Source: Dryococelus australis
Taxonomy: Eukaryota; Arthropoda; Insecta; Phasmatodea; Phasmatidae
Reading direction: 5' to 3'
Assembly (NCBI GenBank): GCA_029891345.1
Contig: CM057002.1
Coordinates: 21,872,795-21,936,794, forward strand
Length of the DNA: 64,000 nt
The translations under genes were made by a program, and so were the position numbers. The notes beneath the pieces are model-generated. The model was not told where the DNA came from. It saw only the letters and a list, made by a program, of their open reading frames with translations, and did not search any database. Numbering within the stretch: position 1 is the first letter of the stretch; each line of letters opens with the position of its first letter. Positions 44,047-57,934 of this stretch are shown in pieces.

Positions 44047-44222
44047 CTTACTTACTTACTTACGTCCTCTTCATGGATAGGCTCTTAGCCTGTTCCAGCC
44101 TCATATTTCAGACCTTCTCTTCATGGGTCGGCCAATATCTCTTCTTCCAGTAGGATGGTATTCCAGGATAAGCTTCGGAAATATGTCGTTATCCATCCTT
44201 AGAACGTGGTCTTTCCAATTTA
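44047..44222 (-). mobile_element. Non-LTR retrotransposon 3' fragment
   Basis: The minus strand encodes the C-terminal reverse-transcriptase tail with WKDHVLRMDNDIFPKLILEY and HPTGRRDIGRPMKRR, matching the GHVLRMDD...GKRDVGRPRKRW motif common at the end of arthropod LINE ORF2 proteins. It is followed by a few untranslated bases and an (AAGT)n tail at 44047-44064, the 3' end. The fragment is strongly 5'-truncated. Confidence 0.65.
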
Positions 44223-44225
44223 CCT

Positions 44226-44249
44226 TTTTTTTTTGGGGGGGGGGGGGGA
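44226..44249. repeat. T-run followed by G-run
   Basis: About ten T are followed by thirteen or fourteen G. Confidence 0.85.
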
Positions 44250-44332
44250 ATTCTACCATTGAAGTTTAGTGCAGAAAACAAATTATCCAGATAAACATGT
44301 TCAATAAATTTACAAATTAATGAAAATATACC

Positions 44333-44760
44333 TCAGGGCTTTTTCATACAATTAAAAATTAGAAACTGAAACTGGGCCCAAGTGCCATGTGATGAGAACT
44401 TAAAAAGGATCGAAACATTAATGTGATTATTGAGTGGTAGACTTGCATAATTGTAATATACACACTGAGTTAATCCTAAGTAGAGACCTTTGTGTTCTGG
44501 TGGCATATAAGGAATCATACGTTTCAAGTCAGCTTTCTTTTTGTCACTGATGCGACCTGTGCACTCAAGTTCTTTAATATCCATTGATGCTAGATCGTCT
44601 TGTTTTCTGCCTTTCTTCACAATGTTCGTTCAGGTCAAGGGACTTAGACCACGGAATGATTTTCGCAAGACCACTTGGCAATGATTGTCCTTCGAGATGT
44701 TCCGTGAAAACTGCATCTTGGTTGTATTCAGACAGCTATCAGTACTTTGTGCAGGTCTTT
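44333..44760 (-). pseudogene. Decayed coding relic, probably transposon-derived
   Basis: A 95-codon frame (44620-44333) with TGRISDKKKADLKRMIPYMP and PEHKGLYLGL is preceded, in another minus-strand frame, by a stretch reading TEHLEGQSLPSGLAKIIPW. The two look like one protein broken by a frameshift. I do not recognise the family with confidence; a transposase C-terminus is one possibility. Confidence 0.3.
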
Positions 44761-45130
44761 GAAGTCAGCTCTCGTCATAGTTACCACTTTGTATGCATTC
44801 TTAAGTCTGCTGGAAATGACTAATGGCTCGATGTCTTTGGGTGCAAATAGCTTCATTACTCAGTGCAAGATCTCTATCGCAGAGCAGAAATGTATGTCTA
44901 CTGAGTAAGAACTCGTGACTGTTTCCATCAAAACTTGCTTTAGCTACATGACTAACAAGAGCAGTTACCGTAATTATATTTTTGTTTTTTCCCTATACAG
45001 TTATCTGTCCGTATTAGCTTCCTCTTATTGGTGGTCAGTGGAGCCAACATTTTCAGAGTGAAGATACAATTTCATTCCCACCACCTTCAGTAATGTCCTC
45101 ACTCCAGAGACACGTGTACGAATCATCTGC

Positions 45131-45535
45131 TATTTTCGGGGTTATGTTTACCGTTAGTCATAGACATTTTTATTATATGTGATTACCGAGTACTTACTTA
45201 TGTTGTCACTTCTTTTAATATAATTTCCAAGTTACCCGTTTTTATATTAATTAATATTATAATCTTTGCTTATTTTAATAGTTTATTCGCATAGACAACA
45301 TGGGTAAGTATGTATTTTTCATTTGTTTCTACGCAGTATCCAGCATTAATACTTTGTTTGTTAATTTAATTTCTTTACTAGAAGGTAGACGGCATTAGAT
45401 GGTTACTAAAAGAAAGGACTAAAGAAAATGATCCTGGTTGTCTCTCGTTTTGCCATTGTTGATTGGCGGAGAGATGTGGCGTGGTCAGACGATAGCCAAT
45501 TGGAGGACAGGTGATAATATAAGTAAATTTTTTAG
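45131..45535 (+). repeat. Dispersed repeat L, copy 1
   Basis: It is collinear with 62611-63025: TTACCGTTAGTCATAGACAT, TAATATTATAATCTTTGCTT, GTCTCTCGTTTTGCCATTG and GGAGAGATGTGGCGTGGTCA. The two copies are 17.5 kb apart in the same orientation. The element type is unknown. Confidence 0.6.
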
Positions 45536-46249
45536 AAGAAAGAATACCGACACTGACAAGACTGAAAGTTTGAGGAAAGTTGAGGAGTTTGATGTGATCT
45601 GATTAGTGAAAAACTTAACGTTCTTGGGTAGCACCCACTCTCAATATTCTTTCAATCTTTCGGACGCCACTCGCGCCGATATCAAGTTGACACTGGTTGA
45701 GATGATATGGTGCGTGTAGCGTTGAGTGACATTTCTCATACACTGGCATTAATTAAAAGCGCATGTTTGTAACAGCCCTGCGAATGAACAAATGTTTGTT
45801 TAGTTGCTCCGAATTACTTTGGCGGGGAGTGTCGCCGCACTCGAACGTCGAATAAGAGAAATATGGCAGTTTTAAGGCAGTCCACTGTAAAGCGAAGACA
45901 GAAAACACTAACACAGTAATTACATAATGGACCGTTTATTATATTCTACAGCCATTAATCAGGAGCATTTTAGCAAAGCTTTTCAAAGCTGTTGTGCGGC
46001 AATCATCAAGAACATTTTAAATAACATTCAGCCAACTTTCTAAAACTTTACCAAAGGCGATTTCAGAACAGACAGGCAGCTGTAGTCAGCGCCATAAAGA
46101 GAGAGGCAGACAACCAGGCTCCGGGCGGGCGGGAACGATCGACATTACTCTTTCTCCGTGTAGCGTCGCATTGAAGGTCAGCTGCCCACGTATCCCAGTA
46201 GCAGAGAAATCAGCTGAGAGTTGTGCACGACCTAGGACAAGCACGGATC

Positions 46250-46780
46250 ATGTCAGCCGCTCCAAACAAACACAGCATGGGTTTCACATTCAATGAACGG
46301 CATTTATTTTGTACACAGTGCGATGTGTTCAAAGCAGTAGGAGATCTGATCAAACATATTTAAATACGCACTTGTAAAACAGAATCAGAAAGGGGACAGT
46401 TACAAACAGCAACATTTTCAAACAGTTCTAGCCCAGCAGTCCCATTATGTGCAGCATTTGGCACAAAAGAAAGCCGTGCGATCGTTACCTTTGACTGTGA
46501 TACCTGTGAAAAATCAAATCAGGGAAATAACCTGTCAACAGAGGAGCGAGGAACGTATAATTCATTTACCAGTGTATACTGGTGTGACGAGTGTCGTGTA
46601 GGGGAAGGAGCATTGCGGTATAGCCATGCCCAAAGTATTGCTGAGGGTACCAACAAGGTACTCAAATCAAAATGGAGTACTATTTTCTTCCATTATTCGA
46701 AACAGTATTCGAGAATTCCAATATTCTCAGAGGCCTGTGTTTGCAATAAGAGGTCTGAAACAAAGGTTATGTACATTTAA
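46250..46780 (+). pseudogene. Zinc-finger-like coding relic with one internal stop
   Basis: From the ATG at 46250 a frame runs 37 codons to a TAA at 46361-46363, then continues open for 138 codons to TAA at 46778. The stop falls inside a C2H2-like unit: FCTQCDVFKAVGDLIKH, then six positions to Cys, keeping the conserved Cys, Phe, Leu and His spacing of a zinc finger (one residue short between Cys and Phe). Two more Cys-x2-Cys pairs follow (FDCDTCEKS, YWCDECRVG). I do not recognise the family. It could be a decayed transposase or a retrocopy; chance is not excluded. Confidence 0.35.
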
Positions 46781-46789
46781 GCAAGCCTA

Positions 46790-49700
46790 TTTACGATCGA
46801 TGTAATTCGCGAAATGGCGATTATTGGCGCTAGGTGAAATTGCCCAGAATTATATTGTTACTAGGTGTCGTAGGATTTAAATTAACCGAGATGTCATTAA
46901 AACAACATACACTTAATCAATGGTTAACTGCACGCACTGTCTAAGAATGGCTTATACATACATTTATTAGCATGTCATTAAGCACCAGTGAAGACTCCCT
47001 CAATCAACATCCTGATGATTATAATTGCATTTTATTACGGACTCTTATATTAGTTTACTTTGTCTATATATTACAACAATAATTGACGTAAGCAACACAA
47101 TGCCTTGTTATGACAACATTCGACTACAAGACATGAAGCGCTGCAGTGACTACCTTGCGAACTGGCAACATTAACTTGCCACGTTTATCAGGCAAGTTTC
47201 CAGACATCCCTTTCTAAGGCTGTTTCCGGATTATCAGTATATACGTGTAAGTGTGTAAATTTGTGTACTAGCAGTGATGTGTACTTGTTAAAACTATCAT
47301 GTTAGATCGGTCACACATTATGGCCGAAATATCAGAAACTATGTGACAACAGAAAATGTGGTGCATGGCATTACATATATGTTACAACTTCTATGGTTAT
47401 GAATTAACACTACACACATAACCATATAAACATTTGTTATTTATTTTTGTGTCGTGGTTTTGTACCTTGATATCCTATGAGTGTAAGCACTGAAACATGG
47501 CTTTAGCCTGAATGAGCGTGTGTACTATACTGGGAATACGGACAGCACTAGTATATACAAGGTGACGCCGTCGGGTGAGACACAAGATGAACGATGACAC
47601 AAATTACTTACTGATGAGTGCTTCAGCGGTGCTTCCCAGTCACCGCACTGTTAAGACTCGGGGTTCTCAGGGATACTGTGGGTTCTGTGTGGCCATATCG
47701 CCCGAGCATACTTACAATACTAAACATTTACTAAACGTTTTATCACTGTAAAAATAGTGTGGCGAGGAAACAGTCACTACAAAAGAAAAGATTGAAACAC
47801 TGTGAGGCTTCCTTTTTATTTTACCGCTCATACAAATAACGTGCCTAGCAATTTAATTATGATAAACTCGGACGTGTCTAGATAACTCCATTTGGGTGCT
47901 CCCCAGCCTGCAATTACTCTAGCGTACGCCTATGTGGAAGACTTCACCATGGTGTTTGAAAACACAATCTTCACAAGGGAAGGGGGTCGACAGCCACTAG
48001 GGTCAACTGATGATTTTCCCTGAAGATAGGACATGGAGAATTACAAGATGAATCAATACATGAACATGAACACGTGTGATTATTTGGCATTACTAGCGCG
48101 GACTCGTTGGGGCTCGCCCTCCAACACGTGGTTAGTGAGGTGACTGCATATATACATTGTTGTCTAGGAGCGAAATGTAATCACCGTGCAAAATTACAAA
48201 ATGACACAAATATCAATTAAACAAGTTGGGGCAAGATATGAGTAGTCAAAATAAACATGCACATTTGTGAAAGCAAGCTTAGATGGCACGGATATCATTG
48301 GATAAAGTTCGTAGCGGACCACGTGGTGCAGGTGAAACTGAAATATTTCTCCATAAAAACTGCAAATTAACTTCAGGCAAATTAGTATTTCATTTGAGAA
48401 AATGATTCCCCTGACCATTGAAACATTTGCAGCCTTGTAGCATGCCTGATGGCGAAAAAAGCAAACATGAAAATGACAGAGTGGTCATACATAAAAAGCA
48501 TCAATTTACATGACAGTTAGACATAATCTTGAACAAAAATACACAGAACCCTGAAATAAATTCTGGCACACATGATACTACACAAATAAGCCCTGAAAAT
48601 GCATTGAAGGCGCTGATACCTACTTTGCGATAGCTGACTGCATGGTCATATGTGATGTGGCCGTAAGATAATTAAACATGAAAAATACCATCAAATACAT
48701 ACATAAAGTTAAAGCCCTTTAAATTGCATGCCTCAATAACACAGAAATTACAATAAAACACCTTTGGCATGGGCAGATGGCGCCTGATTCAAGTTGTGCG
48801 GGCCTCATGTCTCTCCGACATCTTTCTCCCTTTCTCCCCGTTTAAGTTTCAAAAAAGGTGCAAGGGTACAAATTATTTAGCTAAGCGGAAGCATAATGCT
48901 GGGGAAATGTTTGGCTAACATACGCAAAGCAAAGGTTGACCGGTATATTAAAATGAAACTATGGTAATCTACATCAGTGCTCAAAAGTTGTAGTGCGTAC
49001 GTGACAGCATCTTACCTCGCCAGTTCTCCTCGACGGATTGCTCAGAGGCAAGTGTCGCACGGATCTACCATGGCTGCCTATGGGATTCACATAAGCAGAA
49101 GTGCTATGCACGGAGAGTAAAATATTTTATGTTGAAAAGTAAAAGGCACTTAGAAATTAAAATATGAATTGACATTGTATATTATAATTTGGAATTTCTT
49201 GTCTTTGTTTAATTAATTTTGTTACTGCATTCTAGCCAGAGTAGAACTGTTCTGAGCTCTACACAGCGCTCAGCTTGAATTTGTTATTAAGTATGGTGCA
49301 ACACTTTATGAACATTCAAATATAAAACATAAAAACACTATGAACCTGGAATAAAATAAAACATATTTAACACTTGAAAAATACAATATTCCCATTATGG
49401 GAAAGTCAAGTTTAAGGCCTCTTTTCGCACGTCATGGTCTTAATGCTCACTGGCTGTTAGCCGGCGTCAATGTTGATGTCACTTCTGGGGACAGGTACGC
49501 ACAAGTATGCATTTCTTGAAAATCTGGAAACAGCCTTAGACCGTGGTCTGGAGTCAGTGCGGCTCTTTCAGTGCAGTATGGCGGCATACAATTTTATAAA
49601 CAAGAAAAAAATTACTTGCAATATTGGGAAGTTTAGAATCATCAGATGACACTTCAGAAGAAGAGATGACAGGTGTGTCTTGCAAAAGAAATGTTAGTAA

Positions 49701-52700
49701 AAAAGAAATCCAAAATAGTGAGATATTGATGACGTGGTTCATTAGGTTAGTTTCGTCGTTCATATTTACTACGTCAACAATTTCCAGTCCAACAGCAAAC
49801 AGCACTTGCTTCAGGCAGTCACGTGATAATTGCACTTTTATAGTTTTCCAGAGCACACTCAGTGCAGTCGATTGGAAGCAATGAGATGCTATAATGCAAT
49901 TTCTAACAACATTTACATTATGCATAATAGTATAAAATTAGCTATAAAATAGTGCATTAAGAGGATGTGCAACACGACGTATCAGTATTTGACAGTTTGC
50001 TACGTCCTTGCCCCCAAGGACATGGCAAGGTGAACAAAAGCCCGCACATCAAAAGCTCGCAAAAAGAACAGGAACCCTCGTTGTAGCAGAAAAATATTTG
50101 AAACCTTAATTCAGAAGTGTTGACTTTACACAAATAAAAATTCATGAGTATGTAGTTTCAAGAGTATTTATTAAGAATTCTTTTTTTTTTCTCGTATTTT
50201 CTTTCGTGTTTTGGTTTTCATTTACAATTGGGGATGATTAGCTTAAAACATCAATATCTCTTAGTATCAAATAATGATTTTCTAAAAAGGACATATAAAA
50301 ATATTATTTCTCAGAAAATGCAAATGCGAATAATTTTCAAGAAAATTCTAAATTACATTAAATTTTTACATTGACCAAAAGTATATTTATATAAGGGTCT
50401 ATAAGCCTCCACGATGATTCATTGGAGAAAATTTCAGTAAAACATTGAAAGCAACCCACCAAAAATGGCAATTCTCCATGTCTCCAACAGTGTGCAATGC
50501 ACTTGCAATATTTATTTTAGTAACATTTTAGTTTACACTTCTGAATAATCATAAAGTTCCGGCGAAAATAAAAGGCGAAAAGCTAACACTTTACTGTTAT
50601 TATCAAAATATTTTTTTCTCTGGCAACATGATCAGAGACTACACAGAAAAATATATATATTCTTACAGGCCCACTAACATTCGCTAATGGCAAAAAGTTA
50701 CAGTATGGCATTATGTTTTACTCAAAACGAACAACAATATTAATTACTGGCTTTACTGAGATTCAAACAAGAGATTGGATAACCATAAACCAACCAACAA
50801 AATTATTTTGGTTTTGTTTTACCTGGATTTTGACATTTTTTATAAGAAAATTCATATCCTAACTTACTCTCAAATGAGGCCAACAACATGATGCCTTCTG
50901 GGGGCTTATTCTAAGTTTTCATTCTGATGAAAAAAAGTAGCATCCTTATAATTATCAGTCCCAACCTACTATTTGGTATTCTAAGCTTAAAACGCAGGTT
51001 GAGTGACATCACGTGGAGTTGAAATGTCTCAACTGCTCACGAGCAGTTGGCAGGCTAGAATTTCATAGGTAAACCAATATGGCGGGCATCTGTATTGAAT
51101 GTGGCCATGTATTTCAATGATACGGAAATAAATATTGTGTAGTATAAAGTCAGTGCAGCGCTTGTTTGTGTTGTCTGGAGTTATAATTTTCCTACACATA
51201 CATTTACCATACGAATAAGCATGAAACTATTGGTTATAAGTATTACAAAGGTGCATCACACACGTCTGTCGTTATTAAACATTGTGTACAACATCATACA
51301 GACTATTATACATGTGGGATGTTATTACAAGCACGTAAATGTACAAATACTCAATTGTAAATATTTATTCAATAAATTGTTATTATCTTATCTTAAATGA
51401 ACATGTATTCGTCCCTGAAACAATATGTGTTCGGTGGTTTAGCAGTTAAGTTGCGTGCTTCGTAGCGTAGAATCATCAAGGCTGAAGATCGACACTCTCC
51501 TCCCACATAATTTTTACTTTGTCTAAATATGTGAACTACAGTTATCTGATGATATGCGGTAACAACATTTAAAAAAAACAACTTATCTGTGTACATTCGT
51601 ATTTTGGCCCCTATTAGCCTATAGTTTGGAATATTTTGGAGCTGGCTCTGTTATAGTCTATAGTATGGTAAATTTAGACAGTTCTAGAAAAGTAGCACGA
51701 ATTTATCCTTCCGCCACAGATGTTTTGTCAGTGAAGAATAAAACATTTGTAAAGAGATGTTTGAGTCCAATGCACACTTGCATTTTCCTCTTTCCTCGTG
51801 TTTCCTCTCGTGACAGGCACTGAAAGACGAACGTTATCTAACTTCCATGCAGTAATTAATGTAGGATATTATAGCTAGGTTGGCATACCAAATTGTTTTA
51901 TTTTTGTTATTGCCAAGTTAAATTTGTTAGGGTTCTGTTTATTTGATGTCGAGGGAAAAGAACAGAAATTTTGTTGGTGATGCCGGGGGGGGGGGGGGGG
52001 GCTTTAGTTTTACGTCTTTCATGAGACAAGATTATTTTGATGTTCTTAAGAGTGTGTGGCATTTTGATTTACATATTGTTTTGATGGAGCAGAGGAAAAT
52101 TTTGATCGTATGGAAATAACATTCAAATTATTTAACTTCGAAAATCTTAACTTTAATGAAAAAAAAACAAAACGGGATACATAGGCCTACACATCGCTGT
52201 TAGTATTTGTACAGATGTAGCAATACACACACACTTTGACCAAATACTATAGAGACTAATACCGGACAGCTGGCGAATTTCCGTGCGAAAAGTGATTGCC
52301 AAGCGCTCTGCTGGCTTGAGGTGGCGAAACATTTGTTTACATTTACCGTTGTGTATTTTAGACTGGGAATTGCTTATGTTTGATATAGTTTTAGTGATTT
52401 GCTTTGACCGAAGATAACCTTACACTCGTTGAATTTTCTATATATACAAATTAACAAATATTATTCACTCACTACAAAAATATGGATAGTGCTTTTTTTT
52501 CAGGCCCCATGCATTTCAATAATTATATTAACAGTTACAAATACATTTACAAAACATGCAAACTTACTGTTTGTGAAATTTGCAATCTTTTGAACACGAG
52601 GTTTTCCATGGCTCTGCAGTAACACTTCGGTGGACACCAAGGTTAGGAATATTAATATAATCAATTTAAGATGTGTACATTTCTTTATTATTCAGGGCAG

Positions 52701-54790
52701 TTTTACGTGAAATCTATAATTAACATCTGCTAACATTCCTCCACTTAGTCTTGGCCACATATTTTATTTTCCACATACACAAATAGTTTGTTAAACACAC
52801 GGGCCTCGTCCGTAACACAGTTCAGTTCAGTTCTGTCTTTTCTGGCCATAGTTTCCCATACAGCCATAGCGAAATATGTTTTCTACCTGTATTAGAGAGG
52901 GAGGAAAAATACCCAACCGGTAGTTTGACGAACACCATCCTGTTTCTTGCCGAAGTAGGTCACAGACATGCGTCAGTTACGATAACCGGAACAACACTGA
53001 CAGTAACAACATTATGAGACTTAACAATGTCATCTGTTGAGACAGAGAAGTTAGGTACGCCATTTTATCCACTTCACAGACATGTCGCCGTGCCGGAGCG
53101 AGACGTACAAACCTTCCTCCACGGAGACTGGGACAACACTGATGTTAGAGACGTCGTAACACACAATAATAATACAAATTGACACAGCATCAAAAGATCA
53201 CACCAATTATAATGTTTCAAATACAGCTTCAGCAGATTATCGCTACAGACAGATCAATTGTGCATATTCATTTATTTTGTACAGACCATCCGTAACACGT
53301 AAACATCTATATCTCACGAAAAAAGGGGGGGGGGGGATACTGTTCAACATGGCCACCAACCACAGTTTCTCAAACTCCTCACAAAATCAACTAAAACTGT
53401 AAACTATTATTTTCTTATAAAAACATATGTGTAATTATATACTATTGTCTACGAGTTAAAATATATAGATCTTACTATTCGTGTCTTTAAGTAATGTTTT
53501 TTCAACAGATTATGAAATTTTTAAACAAGTAATTCTAGTAATATTTTGTTGGTACGTTGTCGACCCATGCGCAGATAGACGAACGTTCGTCTATCTTGAA
53601 GTGGGGAAGTCGATAAACCGAAGATGCCCTATTGCGCCCCTATGCTAAATGACTGATAACTCTGAATACCGTTTTGGATCCGACGAATATTTTATCGGCT
53701 GCGAGACAGTAGGTTCATGACGGTGTGGGCAGTTACCAACAAAATTTAGAATAATCCCCCTCGTTTATTTAGTTTGTTCAAATTAAATCCAGCAAGAAAA
53801 CAACCATGTCTTTTAAATTTTAAGGCTGGATAAAACTTAAGCTGCCATGTAAAGACTCTGGGAAAACACAATACTTCCATTTAAAAAGGCACTTAACTTG
53901 CCACATGGCTAGAAATATTAAAAGATCTTTGTAAAGAAATTTATTCCAAGTTTAACTTAGGGGAAAAGAGAATTTTCGACTTTAAATTATTAAAACTTTT
54001 CTTGCCAACATGACGCCTGCTTCGTAACTCAGGACACCAAATGTTCCTGATTCATTTCTGCTATAAGGGCAAAATGGAGATTTTACTTGTATTACAGCGC
54101 TTAACTGGCTGGGTGACACCTTCTGGGACAGTGGAAATCTGACCCCGATCCAGAGATTGCACCCACCTTTTATACAAAACACAAACCAGTTCCCCTGGGA
54201 GGTATGCACAAAACTACTGACCAATGAGAAATTAGATGGCCTTTTAAGGAAATATCTGTTGAAGATAAGTATTGCCCCTTATAGGGGTGACTTTATTGCT
54301 GTCCAATAATTTTATTTAAAGCCGAAACATGTCAATGTAGGGTGCACACATGAACGCACCTCACAATTCTCCCGACTTTCAAGCAGATTGCAGGATGTGA
54401 TGTCACGAGCACGCGAACCCCAGGCGGCCCGCCTACTAGCTAGCAGGTGGCTGACGACACAGCCATAGTTTCTCGAAGCGCCGCTGTCATGAGCTTAGCA
54501 GTACCTAGGCGAGTCGCACTCGCCAGGCATGCTGGAAGCTAACTAGTGAAATGTTGACACTCGAACTGCTGCTGAAGTCCACCCAGGTGACATTACGATC
54601 GAATGTAGCAGCCCACCCTCAACTTCATTGTAATCTGCTACAAACAGCAGGTATGTGGTAGAGACCACGTCTTCCTCACAATTTTCGGGCAGGTAAAATG
54701 CAATATTTCTTGAAAATAAGTAGTAAAATTTTCAAGCATCTCCGTGCTCAAAAAGTGTAATTCTTCATGTGAGGCATCACAAGTTTATTG
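46790..54790. other. Long unassigned AT-rich stretch
   Basis: I see no gene across 8 kb. The longest open frame is 123 codons on the minus strand (49925-49554), without a domain I recognise. G-runs occur at 51986-52000 and 53325-53336. A degenerate tRNA-like segment lies near 51425-51515. Confidence 0.4.
53573..53596. repeat. 24-bp perfect palindrome
   Basis: AGATAGACGAAC is followed directly by its exact reverse complement, with no spacer. Confidence 0.95.
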
Positions 54791-54799
54791 CTAATATTA

Positions 54800-55760
54800 C
54801 TACTAGCAGTGCTGTTCAATTGGCTGGGTGCCCAATGGCAAGTTCATTTTCCCCACCCCCTAATTACCTTTTCATTTCCAGGTCCTTCCTGAACACCCTA
54901 ACACCTCTTACTATTACTACCTCCTTCCACAATAAATTCCTAACTCTCACCAAACTTACAAGCATGGACTACCTACCCTGCTCTGTTTGCCTCCGTGCCC
55001 TTTGTATCTTTACACTGTTGTTACCTCTCACTCTGTACACTTCCTAGACAATCAGCAACTCAACTTCTCCCACCCTCCCTCTACATGCATCTTCCTGTGT
55101 AACCTGACAAAACTCTCCACACTTCTTGTGCCCTTCAATGAACTCTAGCCCATTTCCTTCATAACTGATGGTCGAAAATTCCCATCAGCCTTACCATACT
55201 GCACCTGCCTTCTCTACTTGCCCTTCACCCATCGACCTGCCCTTCTTTGCATCTTCTCCAGCTCCCTCATCCCCACTCCCATGTACAGATCCTATTCCAT
55301 CGCTACATATTCCAATATTGGCCGTACTATCGTGTCATAAACCTCTTCCTTAATTTTGCTACTTACTCCATTCAGTACCCTCCCCAGCATTCCTTGAGCT
55401 CTTCTGCCCTTCGAAACCACTCTTTCTACCTGTTTTTTCCACCCAAGATTTCCCTGCAATACTACTACTAAATATTTGCAATCCGATATTTTGTCTATGT
55501 CGTTTCTTCCCATCGGAAATGTCCCTGCTCTTCACGGTCTTTCTCATAAACCTCTGTATCTCACTCTTTCAGACATTGATCTTCATCTTATTCGTCACAG
55601 TCCACAACCTTATCCAATCGATGTCAATCTTATTTTCCCAGCCACCCACATACCCATGTCATTTGCCATTATGGTAAACAACAAAGAGCCTAGCATGCTT
55701 CCCTGTGGCACTCCTTATGTAACACCTCGAATATCACATAAGGTCTCCCCTATGAGGATA
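54800..55760 (-). mobile_element. Non-LTR retrotransposon (LINE) reverse-transcriptase relic
   Basis: The minus strand has GVPQGSMLGSLLFTIMANDM (about 55730-55660), the reverse-transcriptase motif seen as GVPQGSxLGPLLF in jockey/CR1-like LINEs. Downstream are KYLVVVLQGNLGWKKQVE, VVSKGRRAQGMLGRVL and YDTIVRPILEY (55513-55292), the usual thumb and connection motifs. Stops and frame changes are frequent. LINE-like sequence continues to about 54800 without recognisable motifs. The 5' part is missing. It is non-functional. Confidence 0.7.
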
Positions 55761-55769
55761 TAAGAGAAA

Positions 55770-57934
55770 AAATTTTGTTTGTTTACACATTTGAGGTTAA
55801 CGCTGGTAAATATTATGATTCCTTTGCAAGTTTACTACTGGCAATATAATGTTTCCTATTTGTTTACATCGGAAATTATGGTAGGAATTTTATCACAATT
55901 TTATTTTGATGAACTGGCTCTTAATTTCTGAAATTTTAGTTAGTTGAACATTTGAATGTCACAGGTAGAGTGATTAATGTAGTTTTATGTCAGATGTTTT
56001 CTCCACTTGTCAAACTAGTGGCTTGCATAATGTTAATGGTATAGGACTAAGAGATTGTTCATTTTAAACTGCCATTACTATGGTCGTAAGAATTTTTCCT
56101 ACAGTAACTGTTTGTCTGGTACAAGCTGAAGTTGTTTCATTATTTTAGTTTGCTTGAAATATTCCAAAATTAATTTCAGTGAAGGACTTGTACCGAAGAA
56201 ATTTTAATTACTCAATTTGATAATCCAGTGATATGAGATGGGAGCCCACGTGATATGAGACTTTACCTGATCTTTTCATGCAGTCAATCTGAGAAACATT
56301 TGTCAGAATTTTAAATATTACTTTCATTCAATTGGTTTCGTAATATATCATTCTAAGGGGAAAGGAGAGATACAAATTTTCTATTACTCTGAATAATTTT
56401 CACTATCAGAACTTCATTCATAATCAGTATTACAGTCTGCAGAAATTAATTACTCTTATTATAGATGTGCCTAAAGTTGTGATGCAGTGTGACTAAATTT
56501 TCTTTTATTCTCAACATGGTAATAAATGTATTTGTCTAAACCAGGTATATACCGTATATTGGCGTGTATAGACAGCACCAGATGTTTTTGATGAAAAATT
56601 CGTGATAATTAATATTTCAAGCATAGACCACGCTGAATTTTTGTATTCCTGTAAATATTAAGTCACAATTCTGTACACACACGCAATCAGTTCCGACTTA
56701 ATGTCTCCCCTATAAAACATTGGTGACACAAAATTTGTATTAATGTTGCAATATTTACAAATATACGTTGTGCGATTACTATTCCACAGATGGTAACGTG
56801 ACTTGAGAAAGTAAAACCACGGCATGTTACATAGCATGGCATCTATTATTGTGCACTTGTAGCGCAGCGGCGGGTGTGTGAACTACGTAAGACAACTGTG
56901 TGTTCTACAGCAGAGAAATTATTTCCTCATCTACAGCAACTATGCCCGAACTCCCAACATGTTTACATGCGGGATGAAGGTTGTTTTGTGTATTAATGTG
57001 AGTGAACAAATTATTCCACAAGTGAAAAGCTATTTATTTGTTCTTATTTATTTTTACTTCCTTAGAAACTAAGTAAGAACATTAAAATGTGCTGTATGTT
57101 GACAAATTTCTAAACATGTTTTGGTGGTAAAATTTATTTTTAATGCCAGGGTTTCGTAAATAAACCGCACCTCACTTTTTATAGTCAACTTTTTTGTAAG
57201 ATAGATGTTCAATTCCTGTACAATTTTAGCACGTGTTTGCTTGTCAATTGCTATGTTTGTCACAGCCTACTTTCCCAGATGCTACCAAAACAAGGTAAAT
57301 GTTTCAGTACTTATCTATCGCAGGGTATTTTAATTGCCGATTAATTTCTTTTGATTACAAGTGTTTTATGTGTGCAGTTTATATTGACAGTTTGCTAATT
57401 CAATATTTCTTTACACGTAATTTTGAACGAACATTGCTCCTCCAAAGAGAAAGCTAAGAACCCAGTCCAGTATTACCATTTTCCCTTAATACAACACGTA
57501 CTTATTTTCAAATCAAACAAAAAACACATCACACATTAGAGATACACATAGTAATTCTAAATAGTGGCTTGGCTCACAATTATGCACCAGCCTAGAGGAC
57601 AGTGTCTCTAAACCCCCCCCCCCCCCCAACAACTTTTACCCTTTGGCTCCATCCCGCGAAGGAGTCACTAATTGATTCTGCTACCAACTTAATAAAGCAT
57701 TAATTTCTTTAACATGCTACTATGGAGCTTACTAAGGAACTAACATCACCAGCATTCAGTCTGCTAACTTGAACTGATAATATTCATCAAGAATATAAAA
57801 TTCATTTAAAAGCAGCAACATTTATTTAGTATTAGACAATTTCTTATTACTTTATGGTATAGTTTTATTCTACTAACGTGTAAATGTAGATTATTTTTAT
57901 TTATAGTTTGATATAGTGTGAAGGAGTTCACAGG
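55770..57934. other. Unassigned AT-rich DNA
   Basis: I see no gene. A C-run lies at 57612-57627. Confidence 0.4.

Noticed and set aside
49554..49925. 123-codon minus-strand open frame
   Set aside because: No motif or homology I can name, and the plus strand of the same region is equally open; kept only as a mention.
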